DNA of 64,000 bases, taken from NCBI RefSeq assembly GCF_019192735.1, contig NZ_JAHTKP010000001.1, positions 62,001 through 126,000 of the forward strand, in the 5' to 3' direction. The stretch's first letter is position 1. Every line of letters starts with the position of its first letter. The stretch is from Kitasatospora aureofaciens (GTDB lineage Bacteria; Actinomycetota; Actinomycetes; Streptomycetales; Streptomycetaceae). Positions 1 through 8,821 of the stretch are shown here, piece after piece. Under the pieces are notes generated by a model. The model was not told where the DNA came from. It did no database searches and saw nothing but the letters and a program-made list of their open reading frames with translations. A program made the translations under genes and the position numbers.

Positions 1-584
1 ACCCTAAGGATCTGCTCGCTGGACCAGCCGTCCCCCGCAGCATGGGCATCGACCTGGTCGGTGACGGGCACGAACGCGGTCCGGCGGGCCAGCTCTTCCG
101 TCAGCGCACACTTGTAGACCCACGCAAGCATCGCGTCGACGGCCACCCAGTCGATGGGCCTGTCCTCCACCCATTCGCGCTTGCTGCGTTCCGCCAGCCC
201 GGCCTCGACCAGTGCGGACTCCAATTCCCGGGAAACCTCCTGCGGGTAGAGCCCGGCCAGGTACCTCCGAGGCCGGATCCGGCGCGGGTCGGCAGCACGC
301 TGCGCTGTGAACGGGCGGCCAGCGACCGCATACTGCCCTCGCAGGGCCGTTCCGTACTCCTCCACCGCCGTAATGAAGGCCGGCGCCACCGCCGCAGCTG
401 CTCCAGCCGGGTCCGTGTCGACCAGGAAGTTCGCCTGCCGCAGCTCCTTGACCACCGACTCGTCTCGTACCGGGAAGCCGTCCGGCACGACGCGGGCCAG
501 CCGCTTCCAGTACAACGCTGCGGCCTTCGCCCACGACTCGTCTCGCAGGTGGACGTACGGGTAGTAGAGCCCCGTGTGCTGCAC
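1..584 (-). CDS. DUF6236-like hypothetical protein (partial)
   Basis: The reading frame runs leftward from a GTG at 582-584 to the window edge without a stop, giving 194 visible codons; the C-terminus lies outside. An AGGAAGG sits about 10 nt before the GTG. The protein starts V-Q-H-T-G-L-Y-Y-P-Y-V-H-L-R-D and continues with a soluble alpha-helical sequence. From memory, this opening resembles the DUF6236 family of actinobacterial proteins of unknown function. No catalytic motif is seen. The next leftward gene upstream starts near 1277, separated by a terminator-like hairpin, so this gene probably has its own promoter in 585-837. Confidence 0.6.
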   Translation of the reverse strand, partial: MQHTGLYYPYVHLRDESWAKAAALYWKRLARVVPDGFPVRDESVVKELRQANFLVDTDPAGAAAAVAPAFITAVEEYGTALRGQYAVAGRPFTAQRAADPRRIRPRRYLAGLYPQEVSRELESALVEAGLAERSKREWVEDRPIDWVAVDAMLAWVYKCALTEELARRTAFVPVTDQVDAHAAGDGWSSEQILR

Positions 585-837
585 CGTGGATCCGCCTTCC
601 TCTCCCCTGGCCTCTCCGATCGTGTCCGAGGCCCCACGGCATGCTAGGTGACCGCTGCCGCGGGTCTCTTCGGCGCTGCGACGATTGTGTCCCGGCGTGC
701 TCGGGAGGCGCTAGCGAAGGGCCAGGCTCCGGTGCTGGGCTGCGGCAGTTGCTCGGCCTCCTTGCCGAGGGTGTCGAGGTTCTCGCCGAAGGTGCAGCCG
801 CCCCCAAGGCCCCCGATGGCGATAGTGGCCTACTTGC

Positions 838-886
838 GCCGCCGGCCCTTCCCTGCTGTCGAGGGGGGCAGGGAAGGGCCGGCGGC
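838..886 (-). terminator. 19-bp perfect inverted repeat, probable terminator
   Basis: Arms 838-856 and 868-886 are perfectly complementary over 19 bp around an 11-nt loop. It lies just downstream of the leftward gene that ends at 909. There is no clear T-run, as is usual in high-GC actinobacteria. Confidence 0.7.
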
Positions 887-908
887 GTTACAGCGGATGC
901 GGCTCGGC

Positions 909-1277
909 CTATTCGGCCAAGTACACGCCGCGGAAGAGACCGTCGAAACCGAGGCCCCGGTACATCTCGTCGAAGGAGCCCCATTCGCGCTCCTCGAAGC
1001 TGTCGTTCCGGGCCTCGGTGACATGGTGGGCTTCCAGGTCTCGCTCGCGCCATTCGTGAGCGCAGCGGCACCGGACGAAGACCATGTCAGGGTGGACGTG
1101 GATGAGGAGCCAGTCGCGGGTCGCCTGGCACTGGGCACAGGAGATGAGCATGCCGCGAGGGCTCAGCGGGCCGGGATGGGGGACGGCCAGGGTGTCGGGG
1201 ACGGGCTCGGCCGGCTGCGGCTCCTGGCCGTAGCGGAAGTGGGTGAAGCGGGACATGTCGTCGCTGCCGTCGGACAT
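909..1277 (-). CDS. Hypothetical protein with a CxxC pair
   Basis: A 122-residue acidic protein starting MSDGSDDMSRF, from the ATG at 1275-1277; an in-frame TTG lies 6 nt further upstream. It has a Cys-x2-Cys (CAQC) near residue 48 and an RCRC pair near residue 71, which together could form a small zinc ribbon; this is inferred from spacing only. The region after the cysteines is rich in Glu/Arg and ends R-G-V-Y-L-A-E. I do not recognise the family. It is monocistronic, with a strong hairpin terminator right after the stop. The upstream side faces the gene at 1387-2232, also leftward. Confidence 0.6.
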   Translation of the reverse strand: MSDGSDDMSRFTHFRYGQEPQPAEPVPDTLAVPHPGPLSPRGMLISCAQCQATRDWLLIHVHPDMVFVRCRCAHEWRERDLEAHHVTEARNDSFEEREWGSFDEMYRGLGFDGLFRGVYLAE

Positions 1278-1386
1278 GGTCAAGGGCCCCCAACTCTCGT
1301 GATGTATGAGAGGAAAGGTCCATTATGTTGAGCTTTCTTCCCGCTTTGTCCGAGTTTTGGAGTGACCTGCGTCACTACATAGTGGG

Positions 1387-2232
1387 TCAGTGGCGTTGCA
1401 CGAGGAGGGCCTCGGCGCCCGCCAGGCGGTCGTGCAGATCGTGGGCCTGGGGGTGGGAGTTGGAGGCCAGGGCGAGGCCGGCGGCCGTGATCGCCGCGAT
1501 GGTGCGCTGGGCCACGTCGTGACGCAGCTGCGCCTGGTCGCCAGGCAGGTTGAGCGACAACCACACCCGCAGATCTGCGCCCGGAGAGAGGAGGACTTGG
1601 CCATCCGGTGGCGTGTGGGTGATCCCCGCCGCGGTCAGGGCTTCGGCGGCTTCGGCGCGCACGGCCAGGGCCCGGGCGAGGTCAACGGACCGGGCTGCGG
1701 TGTAGATCGCGGCGTGGAGCTGCCGGGTCGCTGTTTCGGCGGCGGGCACCGAGATGGTGAACGGGCCCATGGTGACGGTGTCGGCGCTCGGGTCGTAGCC
1801 GAAGCTCCAGAAGTCGCGCGCCACTTCTCGCTCGGTGGACCCGTTCTTGCGGGCGGTGGCTTGGGCGCCCCTGCCAGTGCCTCGGGCCCAGTCCTCGAAG
1901 TGGGTCAGGCCGTCGCGGATCTCCTTGATGCCCGGCAGTGCCTCTTCGAATTGTGCCTGAGCCTTGGCGAGTTCGTCGCCGACTGCCTCGTCGATGCCGA
2001 GGTCCGCGAGGGCGATCTGCTCCAGCTTGGCAGCCATCAGCATCTGACGCAGTGCGACCACGAGGGTTCGGGCGTCGATCTGCGCGGAGTCGAAGAAGCC
2101 CACTTGGGTGGGCTGTTCGCGCATGCGCCCGATGGTCAGGGCGACGGTGGCCTTCCACCAGTTCGCCTCGGACACTGCGATCGAGTACGGGTTGTCGGCC
2201 GGAGACCAGTCGTCGGCGGGCAGTTCGCTCAT
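1387..2232 (-). CDS. Hypothetical protein, 281 aa
   Basis: The frame is open further upstream, to 2373, but that part would overlap the tRNA gene at 2337-2413. The start is therefore placed at the ATG 2230-2232 (MSELPADDWSPADNPYSIAV). The ribosome binding site is weak, so this start is tentative. The middle carries helical segments (Q-I-A-L-A-D-L-G-I-D-E) and a W-S-F-G-Y-D-P motif. The C-terminal third is Ala/Leu-rich and helical. No signal peptide, membrane span or known catalytic motif is seen. Codon use is typical of the window. Family not recognised. Confidence 0.6.
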   Translation of the reverse strand: MSELPADDWSPADNPYSIAVSEANWWKATVALTIGRMREQPTQVGFFDSAQIDARTLVVALRQMLMAAKLEQIALADLGIDEAVGDELAKAQAQFEEALPGIKEIRDGLTHFEDWARGTGRGAQATARKNGSTEREVARDFWSFGYDPSADTVTMGPFTISVPAAETATRQLHAAIYTAARSVDLARALAVRAEAAEALTAAGITHTPPDGQVLLSPGADLRVWLSLNLPGDQAQLRHDVAQRTIAAITAAGLALASNSHPQAHDLHDRLAGAEALLVQRH

Positions 2233-2336
2233 GTGTGCATGGTGGCGCTCGTCGCACTGCTCCCGCACGCATTTTCCCGGTCGGGCGAATGCGTTTCCCG
2301 TCATCGTGGTGGGTGGCGTAGAGTCTTCTCCACCGA

Positions 2337-2413
2337 CGCGGGGTGGAGCAGCTCGGTAGCTCGCTGGGCTCATAACCCAGAGGTCGCAGGTTCAAATCCT
2401 GTCCCCGCTACCA
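2337..2413 (+). tRNA. tRNA-fMet (CAT), initiator type
   Basis: A 77-nt cloverleaf with CCA encoded. The anticodon stem-loop is CTGGG-CTCATAA-CCCAG, giving anticodon CAT and the three consecutive G:C pairs typical of initiator tRNA. Position 1 (C) and position 72 (T) do not pair, another initiator mark. The T-arm GGTTCAAATCC and the D-arm with AGCTCGGTAGCTC are intact. A strong hairpin terminator follows 3 nt after the CCA. Confidence 0.95.
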
Positions 2414-2415
2414 CG

Positions 2416-2456
2416 AAGGCCCGGGTCCGGAACGCAGCATTCCGGACCCGGGCCTT
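2416..2456 (+). terminator. Terminator of tRNA-fMet
   Basis: A 17-bp perfect stem (2416-2432 with 2440-2456) with a 7-nt loop begins 2 nt after the tRNA CCA end and is followed by TTGTTCGTTGG. Confidence 0.85.
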
Positions 2457-2627
2457 GTTCGTTGGGCCAGTTGACGGTGATGTCGCGGTGGCGAGCGACG
2501 AGGTGCTGGAGGCAGCACTGGGCCGTGGTGTCACCGGCGGAAGGGGCTCAGGAGCCGCTGCCCGCAGCCCTAGGCTGGAGCCTGAGCCGCCTCGACGGGC
2601 GGGGCGCAGCTGGAAGGGCGGTCGTTC

Positions 2628-3830
2628 ATGGCGGAGCAGCTGGGTGTCGGTGTGGCGGCAGATCCGGCGGTGCTGGAGCTGGAGTTCGGCCACGTTCATC
2701 GGCTGTTGGATCCGGCGGCTTCCGGACTGCAGCGGTGGGAGGTCGTGGTCCACGCCGGCACCGAGCGGGTGGGGGTGTTGCGGGTGGCCCGGGCGATGTA
2801 CTGGCTGGGTGGGAACCTGCGCGCTCGGATGGCCGATGAAGGTTCCTTGCTCGCTGCGGTCGCCGCCGAGCTGTTCATGCTGGACGGGTCGTTCAGCGCC
2901 GAGTTCGAGGAGGCCGTCGACATCCCCGGGAACATCCTGGTCGTCGAAGAGCTCGAGCTTGCCGCAGCCTGGGCCGATCCTGTGGTCGCCGCCTCACTGG
3001 TGTCCAGTGCGGTCGACCGTTTGGCCAGTAACGGCTTCGCCGTCGTGCTGCCCCGGTCCGGCGCTGTCGGGGTCGAAGGGGCCGCGCTGCTGGAGGAGGC
3101 CGGGGCGCTGCTGGCCGGCGAGGTACTCAGCAGCGAGCTGCCGATCATCGACACCGCCCTTGCGTCCCCCGAGGAGGCCGCCCGTAGAGTCCGGCGTCTG
3201 CTTGAAGCCCGCACTCGCAACGGTGGCCGTGACGTGGAGGAGTGGGAGGAGGAAGACGATGAGGAGGGTTGGGAGCTGACGGCGCGGACCCGTGCCGTGC
3301 TGCGTCTGGCTTTGGATGACCTGTCGGGTGTGGCGTGGGAAGAGGTCGCCGCGCTCGGTGACGAGGCGCTGAAGCCGGGGGCCGCGGGCCTGTTCGCGGA
3401 CCTGCCTCGGGTGACGTTCCACCAGAACTGGTCATGGCGACGGCAGATGGCCCGGACGTTCGACGACCTGGCCGGCGATCTGGAGGCCGGGCGGGATCTG
3501 GTGCCGGGGTGCACGGGTGAGGAGATGGCTCTGCACCTGGCGATCAGCAGGGCGGAGCAGCTGGTGCGTGATCGCCCCCGGCTGGTCGCCGACGCCGTGG
3601 CCGCGCTTCCGGCGGACAGGTACGACTTCGACTGGGAGTGCTGCTCGGACCTGCTTTTCGAGGACCACGATGTGCTGATGCTGTTCGATGCTCGGCTGGA
3701 CGGCATCGAAGACCCCACGGCGGAGGCGAGCCAGGCGCTCGGCATGGTCAACCTCGCCCCGCTCGACTGGTTCACCCCGTTCAACTCGGAGCGCGCCCGA
3801 AACCCCGAGCGCGGGTTCCGCCACGACTGA
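2628..3830 (+). CDS. Hypothetical protein, 400 aa, with acidic linker
   Basis: Starts at ATG 2628 with GGAAGGG about 9 nt upstream. The 400-residue product is acidic and apparently soluble. It has an N-terminal alpha/beta part and a strongly acidic linker at about residues 203-215 (EEWEEEDDEE). The C-terminal helical region has a W-S-W-R-R-Q-M-A-R-T-F-D-D segment and ends in an F-D-W-E-C-C-S-D-L-L-F-E-D-H-D stretch. I do not recognise the family. It is convergent with the ATP-grasp gene that ends at 3935; a small hairpin lies between them. Confidence 0.6.
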   Translation: MAEQLGVGVAADPAVLELEFGHVHRLLDPAASGLQRWEVVVHAGTERVGVLRVARAMYWLGGNLRARMADEGSLLAAVAAELFMLDGSFSAEFEEAVDIPGNILVVEELELAAAWADPVVAASLVSSAVDRLASNGFAVVLPRSGAVGVEGAALLEEAGALLAGEVLSSELPIIDTALASPEEAARRVRRLLEARTRNGGRDVEEWEEEDDEEGWELTARTRAVLRLALDDLSGVAWEEVAALGDEALKPGAAGLFADLPRVTFHQNWSWRRQMARTFDDLAGDLEAGRDLVPGCTGEEMALHLAISRAEQLVRDRPRLVADAVAALPADRYDFDWECCSDLLFEDHDVLMLFDARLDGIEDPTAEASQALGMVNLAPLDWFTPFNSERARNPERGFRHD

Positions 3831-3891
3831 CGCGCGTTGGTACTCCGGAGGCCAGGCCAGTACCGGGCCCCCGGCGAAACGACGACGGGGC

Positions 3892-3912
3892 CGGCGCACT
3901 GTGTGTGCGCCG
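3892..3912. terminator. Small hairpin between convergent genes
   Basis: An 8-bp stem (3892-3899 with 3905-3912) with a 5-nt loop lies between two convergent stop codons. It may serve either direction. Confidence 0.4.
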
Positions 3913-3934
3913 ACCCGGCCTGCGTGTGGGTCGG

Positions 3935-5164
3935 TCAGCTGTCGACGGCGATGTCGAGATGGTCCTCGGCGTCCGCCAGGTGCTGCAGGCAGCGTTCGGC
4001 CGTGGTGTCGGTGGCGACGATGTGGGCGAGGCGGGCGGTTCCGATCACGTCGGCGGGCGGGGCGGTGACCATGTCGCCGACCTCGCGTTCCCAGACCAGC
4101 CGCTCCAGCCACGGCGCAGTGGTGAGGGCCTGGTCGGCATGTGCGCGGGCGAGGCGGCCGGTGGCGGGGGCGTAGATCAGGCTGATCGCAGCGGCCGTGC
4201 GGCGGGTGGACGTGAGGTCAGGGTCGCGGCCGAGGGCGATGTCGGCGGCGGCGCGCGGCAGATCGATGCCGGTGGCCTGCCTGACCAGGTGCGGGATGAG
4301 GTCGCCGCCGAGGCGGCCGTTGACCTCGACGATGCGCGGACCGGTGTCGGTCAGGCGCAGCTCGACGTGCGAGATGCCGTTGGCCACTCCCAGCGCGTTC
4401 AGCGCTGCGATGGCAACGGGGCCGGCGAGGGCCAGGAGCGGATCGCCGGCTTCGACGCTGTGGCCGACCTCCTCGAAATGCGGCTCGGGGCCGAGCTGCT
4501 TGCGGGTGACCGCGACAGGGGTGGTGACGCCCCGAACCGTGACGCACTCAACGCTGATCTCGGGCCCGTCGAGGTACTCCTCGACGAGCACGCCGCCCTC
4601 CTCGCTGCCGTGGAGGTCTTCGCCTGCGGCCCGGGACGCGTGGGTGTAGGCGCTGGGCAGGTCGTGGGCGTGCTCGGCCTTGATCACGCCGACGCTGCCG
4701 GCGTGGCCGGTGGGCTTGAGCACCACGGGATAGCCGATCCGCGCGGCGGCGAGCTGCGCCTCGTGCAGCGTGGCGACGCGGGCGCTCGCTGCGGACGGTA
4801 CGCCGTAGGCGGCGAAGGCCGCCCGGCTGGCCGCCTTGTTGCGGCTCGCTGCGGCGGTGGCGGTGCTGTTGCCGAACAGGTTGAGGCGGGCGGCGACGTG
4901 GGCAGCGGGGACAAGGGCGAACTCATCCCAGGTCATGACGCCGGCGACAGTGTGGCGGCGGGCCAGGGCGTCTGCGGCGGCCGACACCGCCGCCACGTCG
5001 TGGACGTCGGCGACCTCGTGGTCGATGGCATAACGGCGCTGCCAGGTCGGACGGGCGGGGTCGATGAGAACGACGGGCTGGTGCGCGGCTACCTGGGCGA
5101 GACAGTACTCGCGGTAGGAGCGGGCGCAGGTGCTGATGACGAGCAGGACGGGCGCGGCGGTGAT
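3935..5164 (-). CDS. ATP-grasp ligase (amino-acid/dipeptide ligase-like)
   Basis: A carboxylate-amine ligase of the ATP-grasp fold. It would join a carboxylate, via an acyl phosphate, to an amine at the expense of ATP. The ATP-binding lysine is in V-V-L-K-P (about residue 150), the hinge V-E-E-Y-L-D-G is near 194-200, and the metal-binding E-V-N-G-R is near 280-284. The first ordinary start codon is a GTG at 4996. However, the 56 codons before it continue a convincing N-terminal domain (V-L-L-V-I-S-T; Y-R-E-Y-C-L-A-Q). A GGAGG stands 6 nt before an ATC at 5164 and an in-frame stop lies further up, so an ATC start (409 aa) is proposed. The MFS exporter gene ends 41 nt upstream. The pair recalls bacilysin BacD/BacE; the substrate is unknown. 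Confidence 0.8.
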   Translation of the reverse strand: MTAAPVLLVISTCARSYREYCLAQVAAHQPVVLIDPARPTWQRRYAIDHEVADVHDVAAVSAAADALARRHTVAGVMTWDEFALVPAAHVAARLNLFGNSTATAAASRNKAASRAAFAAYGVPSAASARVATLHEAQLAAARIGYPVVLKPTGHAGSVGVIKAEHAHDLPSAYTHASRAAGEDLHGSEEGGVLVEEYLDGPEISVECVTVRGVTTPVAVTRKQLGPEPHFEEVGHSVEAGDPLLALAGPVAIAALNALGVANGISHVELRLTDTGPRIVEVNGRLGGDLIPHLVRQATGIDLPRAAADIALGRDPDLTSTRRTAAAISLIYAPATGRLARAHADQALTTAPWLERLVWEREVGDMVTAPPADVIGTARLAHIVATDTTAERCLQHLADAEDHLDIAVDS

Positions 5165-5205
5165 GGAGATCCTCCGGTGCGGGTGGATGGGGTGTTGGCG
5201 CTATC

Positions 5206-6519
5206 TCAGGCAGCGCGGATCAGGGGGATGGTCGTGGTGTCCTCGTCGGCGGGATCCCAGGCGTCGCGGTGCTGGTGCAGGCCGCGCAGGCAGGCGGCGG
5301 TGGCCGCCGATACTCCGAGGGCGACGATCACGACGAGGGCCTGCAGGTGGGCGGCCGGCCGCAGGGCGACCAGCAGGCCGGCCAGCGGCAACGGGGCAAG
5401 GACGAGCAGCACGGTGGTGGCGAGCGTGGCCGCGAACCGGCGCTCGGGGATCAGCCGGGCCCTGGCGGTGCGCAGGACCACGGTGGCGGCGCCGTCGGCT
5501 GCCATGAGCGTGGCGACGGCGGTGGCGTAGGTTGCGAGGGTGGGGGCCAGGGCGCTGGCGAGGGTGGCGGCGCAGATGACAGCGGCCGAGGCGGCGCCGA
5601 CGCGGAACAGGCCGTGGCGGTCGATCGCGCGGTGGGCGTAGGCGACGGCGGCCAATGAAGCGGCCGCGGCGATGCTCCACACCAGGCCGACGGCGGCGGT
5701 GGAGTGGTGCAGGTGGCGGGTGACGGTGATCGGTGCGCTGACCTGCAGCAGGCCGACGGCGAGGTTGGTCGCGGCAAGGGCCCCGACGAGCCAGGCGAGG
5801 GCAGGGGTGCGGCGGATGACGCCCAGACCGGCGGGCAGGCCCGCGAACAGGCTGCCGACCGGCGTCGTGTCGGCCAGGCGAAGGCGGGGCCGCTCGGCGT
5901 GAACGGTCAGCGCGACGGTGGCCGTCACCGTGGACAGGATCGCGACGGTGGCCAGCAGCAGCGCCGGTCCAGCGAGCAGCAGGAGGCCGCCGATCAATGG
6001 GCCGAGGAGCAGGCCGGCCTGGTCGATGCCGGTCATCACCGCTTGGACGCGGTGCGCCTGGTCGCCGGCGCGTCGGCTGGCCTCGCCGCCGATGGACTCA
6101 CAGGCCAGGAACGAGCCTTGGGCGATCATGCCGCAGACGACGCCGAACGTGATGACCAACCAGGATCCGGCCCCGGCCGCCAGGCCGATGAGAGTGGCCA
6201 GGGAGATCGTGATGCGCAGCAGACTCGTGCCGAGGACGGCGCTCTGCGGGCGGTACCGGTCGATCAGCGGTCCGGCCCCGGTGATGGCGGCCAGGCGTGG
6301 CACCCACTCCAGGAGAAACGCCAGGCCCGTCCAGGTCGGTGAATGCGTGAGGGTGAGGACCAGCAGCGGCACCGCGTACGTGATCACGGCGGAGGCCAGG
6401 GCATCCGTTGCGCGCAGGACGTAGCAGCGCAGCAGCCAGTCGCCCTCGGCGGAAGGCGGGACCCGGTGCCGGCCCTTGCGGTTTGAACGCTTGTGGCCGG
6501 GGCCGTGTGGGAGGGCCAT
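5206..6519 (-). CDS. MFS transporter (probable exporter)
   Basis: A 437-residue integral membrane protein with about 12 hydrophobic segments, after a basic cytoplasmic N-terminus (HKRSNRKGRHR). The layout and segments such as S-A-V-I-T-Y-A-V-P-L-L-V-L-T-L fit the major facilitator superfamily, close to the MFS_3/EntS-like drug and siderophore exporters. The ATG at 6519 has GAAGGAG 5-7 nt upstream. It is the first gene of a two-gene leftward operon with the ATP-grasp ligase, so it likely exports that enzyme's product or confers immunity to it; this is inferred from context. Confidence 0.85.
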   Translation of the reverse strand: MALPHGPGHKRSNRKGRHRVPPSAEGDWLLRCYVLRATDALASAVITYAVPLLVLTLTHSPTWTGLAFLLEWVPRLAAITGAGPLIDRYRPQSAVLGTSLLRITISLATLIGLAAGAGSWLVITFGVVCGMIAQGSFLACESIGGEASRRAGDQAHRVQAVMTGIDQAGLLLGPLIGGLLLLAGPALLLATVAILSTVTATVALTVHAERPRLRLADTTPVGSLFAGLPAGLGVIRRTPALAWLVGALAATNLAVGLLQVSAPITVTRHLHHSTAAVGLVWSIAAAASLAAVAYAHRAIDRHGLFRVGAASAAVICAATLASALAPTLATYATAVATLMAADGAATVVLRTARARLIPERRFAATLATTVLLVLAPLPLAGLLVALRPAAHLQALVVIVALGVSAATAACLRGLHQHRDAWDPADEDTTTIPLIRAA

Positions 6520-6570
6520 GAGTCTCCTTCGATATCCGGGTCAGGGGGAGGTGGATCGGGTGGTTGGTAC

Positions 6571-6608
6571 GGCCGCCGACGGAGCCTTAGTGGCGTCCGT
6601 CGGCGGCC
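6571..6608 (-). terminator. Terminator after the relaxase gene
   Basis: A perfect 13-bp inverted repeat (6571-6583 and 6596-6608) starts 4 nt after the relaxase stop and would end the mobilization operon. Confidence 0.75.
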
Positions 6609-6611
6609 GGG

Positions 6612-8330
6612 TCAGCGGCGCCGCCGAGGGTCGGTGGCGGGTGCAATCGGAGCCGTCGCGCCGACGGCCGGGATCGGCCGGTTGGCTTCGGCGGGGCGGG
6701 GCAGCTTGGCGATGTGCCGCACGCGCCAGGTCAGCACGGCGGTAACGGAGTCGGCGGTGTCCAGCTCTCGCCAGGAGCGGGCACGCTCCAAGAGGACCTT
6801 GGGGTCGTGCCCGGCGGCCTCGGCCTCCGCCAGGGCAGCGGCCAAGGCGTCGAACTCCGGCTCGGCGAGCAGTTGCCGCCCGCCCTCACCCGGCACCGCA
6901 CGGCGCAGGGCCTGCTCCTGGCGCTCGCGCACGGCCTTGGGCAGCTGCCGGCCGCGCTCACGCAGGGCGGCCATCGGCTGGGCGGCGGCCTGCCGGTAGG
7001 CGGCGCGCAGCTGGTCGGCCGCCGCACGCGCGGCGGCGGCCTGCTGGCGGTGGCCCTGCTCGGCGTGCCAGCGGCTTGCCGCGATCACCAGCAGGATCAG
7101 CGCCGACAGCACCGTCGCCGCAGCGGCGCCGTCCGGGCCGCGGTTGCTCGAGTAGCCGCTGGACAGCACCGCGCGGGCGGCGGCCCGCACCGTACGGGAG
7201 TTGGCGTTCGCGGCGCGCACATGCGAGCGCGAGGCCCGCTCATACGCCCGGGCGGCGGCCAGCAACTCCTGCTTCTGCGCGGGCAGGGCGGTGGCGGCCA
7301 GCGCGTCGAGCACCTCCCCGGTCGCCTGGACCACTCCGGCCGCGTCCTCGGGCTCGCCGTCGAGCAACTCGATGGCGTCCACGGCCGCGTCAGCAGCCAG
7401 GAGGCGGGCCGCGGCTGCCGGGGATCGACGGCCGGCTGGTGTCCGCCCACCGCTTGCTCCGGCAACGGAGCGGGAGTCCGCCTGCCGGTCCTCGATCCGA
7501 CCCGCGAGGCGTTTGCGGATCTTGGGCAGAGTCAGGTCGGGGGCGAGCTTGTAGCCGCCGAACCACACCGGCTCGCCTGCGGCATCGCGTTCTCCGACCA
7601 GGGCCACGCTGTAGCCGAGAGTGTCACCAGAGGGGCCGACCTTTCGGTTGACCAGCACGCCGGCCTTCTCCAGCCGGGCGAAGAACTCGGCCTCGCTTGC
7701 CGCCCCGGCCAGGGCCTGGCGGACCGCGTCGCGCAGCTGCTGCCGGCTCGTGTCCGGCTGCCCCTGGCGCTGGGCCTTGTGCTTCTCTCGGTTGGTCGGC
7801 TCCTTCGCAGCCGTGCCGTCACCGGGCTTGAGTTCACGCAGCCCCCACTCCTTCTCGATCTTGCGGCATTCGGCCTGGGCCCGGTTGAAGTCGTTCTCGA
7901 TGTCGGCCTTGAGCAGATCGCCGCGCACGATGGTGGCGGCGATGTGGATGTGGTTGTCGGCGTGCCGGACGGCGACCCATCGGCAGCCGTCCGGATCGCC
8001 GTCCGGCGCGATGCCGGCGGCGGCGACGACACGGCGCGCCGCCTCCGCCCACTCCTCGTCGCTGAGCAGGCGGTCTTCGGGGGCTGTCCGGATCGAGCAG
8101 TGCCACACGTGCTTCTTAAGCCGTCGTCGGGAGCCGCGCTGATCAACCCTCATGTCCAATGCCGACTGGAGCTGCTTGATGGAGGCGTTCGGATCCCGGC
8201 CGGGGTCGGGGGCGAAGCCGTCCCAACTGGCCACGAGGTGCGGGTCGGTGTGCTCGTCCCGGCGTCCCGGGCCGTAGAGGTAGGCCAGCAGGCCGTACGT
8301 GTTCGATCCGCGGGTGATGTTCGGGTTCAG
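6612..8330 (-). CDS. Relaxase / mobilization nuclease (MobA/VirD2 type)
   Basis: A DNA-nicking relaxase expected to cut oriT and pilot the strand during conjugation. The N-terminus [17 protein letters not shown] offers the candidate active-site tyrosines. The metal-binding histidine triad is at about residues 123-129 (H-A-D-N-H-I-H-I). The C-terminal half is Ala/Arg-rich and helical and contains one hydrophobic stretch ([12 protein letters not shown]) that may be a membrane anchor. No ATG/GTG precedes the conserved N-terminus; the first is a GTG at 8234, past it. The frame reaches a CTG at 8328-8330 that overlaps the mobC stop (CTGA), with GGAAGAAG just upstream. That gives 572 aa and translational coupling to mobC. 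Confidence 0.9.
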   Translation of the reverse strand: MNPNITRGSNTYGLLAYLYGPGRRDEHTDPHLVASWDGFAPDPGRDPNASIKQLQSALDMRVDQRGSRRRLKKHVWHCSIRTAPEDRLLSDEEWAEAARRVVAAAGIAPDGDPDGCRWVAVRHADNHIHIAATIVRGDLLKADIENDFNRAQAECRKIEKEWGLRELKPGDGTAAKEPTNREKHKAQRQGQPDTSRQQLRDAVRQALAGAASEAEFFARLEKAGVLVNRKVGPSGDTLGYSVALVGERDAAGEPVWFGGYKLAPDLTLPKIRKRLAGRIEDRQADSRSVAGASGGRTPAGRRSPAAAARLLAADAAVDAIELLDGEPEDAAGVVQATGEVLDALAATALPAQKQELLAAARAYERASRSHVRAANANSRTVRAAARAVLSSGYSSNRGPDGAAAATVLSALILLVIAASRWHAEQGHRQQAAAARAAADQLRAAYRQAAAQPMAALRERGRQLPKAVRERQEQALRRAVPGEGGRQLLAEPEFDALAAALAEAEAAGHDPKVLLERARSWRELDTADSVTAVLTWRVRHIAKLPRPAEANRPIPAVGATAPIAPATDPRRRR

Positions 8331-8767
8331 GTCTTCTTCCGGTGCTTGAGAATGCCGGCCGCCGCGGTGTCGATGGTGGCGATGGTGCTGCGGATCGCGG
8401 TCAACGCGGCGACCAGGTCGGCCGGGTGCGGGAGACCGCCGGAGTTCAACTCGCGTGCGATCTGGTTGACGTTGTTGCCGACGCGGGCGGTCTGGCGTCG
8501 CGCGGCGGCGAGTTCGTCGATCGCGCGGTCGAGCTGGTCGTCGGAGTTGCGAGCGGTGTCGGGTCGGGATGCGGCGCTGAGTGCGGCGGTCGCGATGAAG
8601 CGGGCGACGGTCTCGGCGCGCTCGTCAGCGGCGCGGCGGATCTGGGCTTCTTCGTCAGCGCTCACGCGGAGCGTCAAAACGCGCTGGCGCTGGAGCGGCT
8701 CATGGAAGCGGCGGCGCGGACGACGCGCGACGGTCGGCTCGGCGGCGGCAGGCTCGGCGGTGGTCAT
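8327..8767 (-). CDS. mobC: MobC-like relaxosome accessory protein
   Basis: A 146-residue protein with an Arg-rich N-terminus (RRPRRRF) and a ribbon-helix-helix-like part ([17 protein letters not shown]). It ends with the signature [11 protein letters not shown] of the bacterial mobilization protein MobC family. MobC proteins bind oriT next to the nick site and help the relaxase. The stop codon overlaps the proposed CTG start of the relaxase. The intergenic DNA upstream carries two perfect inverted repeats expected of an oriT. Confidence 0.88.
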   Translation of the reverse strand: MTTAEPAAAEPTVARRPRRRFHEPLQRQRVLTLRVSADEEAQIRRAADERAETVARFIATAALSAASRPDTARNSDDQLDRAIDELAAARRQTARVGNNVNQIARELNSGGLPHPADLVAALTAIRSTIATIDTAAAGILKHRKKT

Positions 8768-8821
8768 CGTGGGCAGTTCCTGTCAGTTGTCCTGCCCGCC
8801 GATGCCCCCTGGCTGCGGCGA

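Noticed and set aside
4-1071. A long minus frame over the first kilobase
   Set aside because: Arg/Pro-rich shadow; the DUF6236-like frame and the 909-1277 gene explain the region better.
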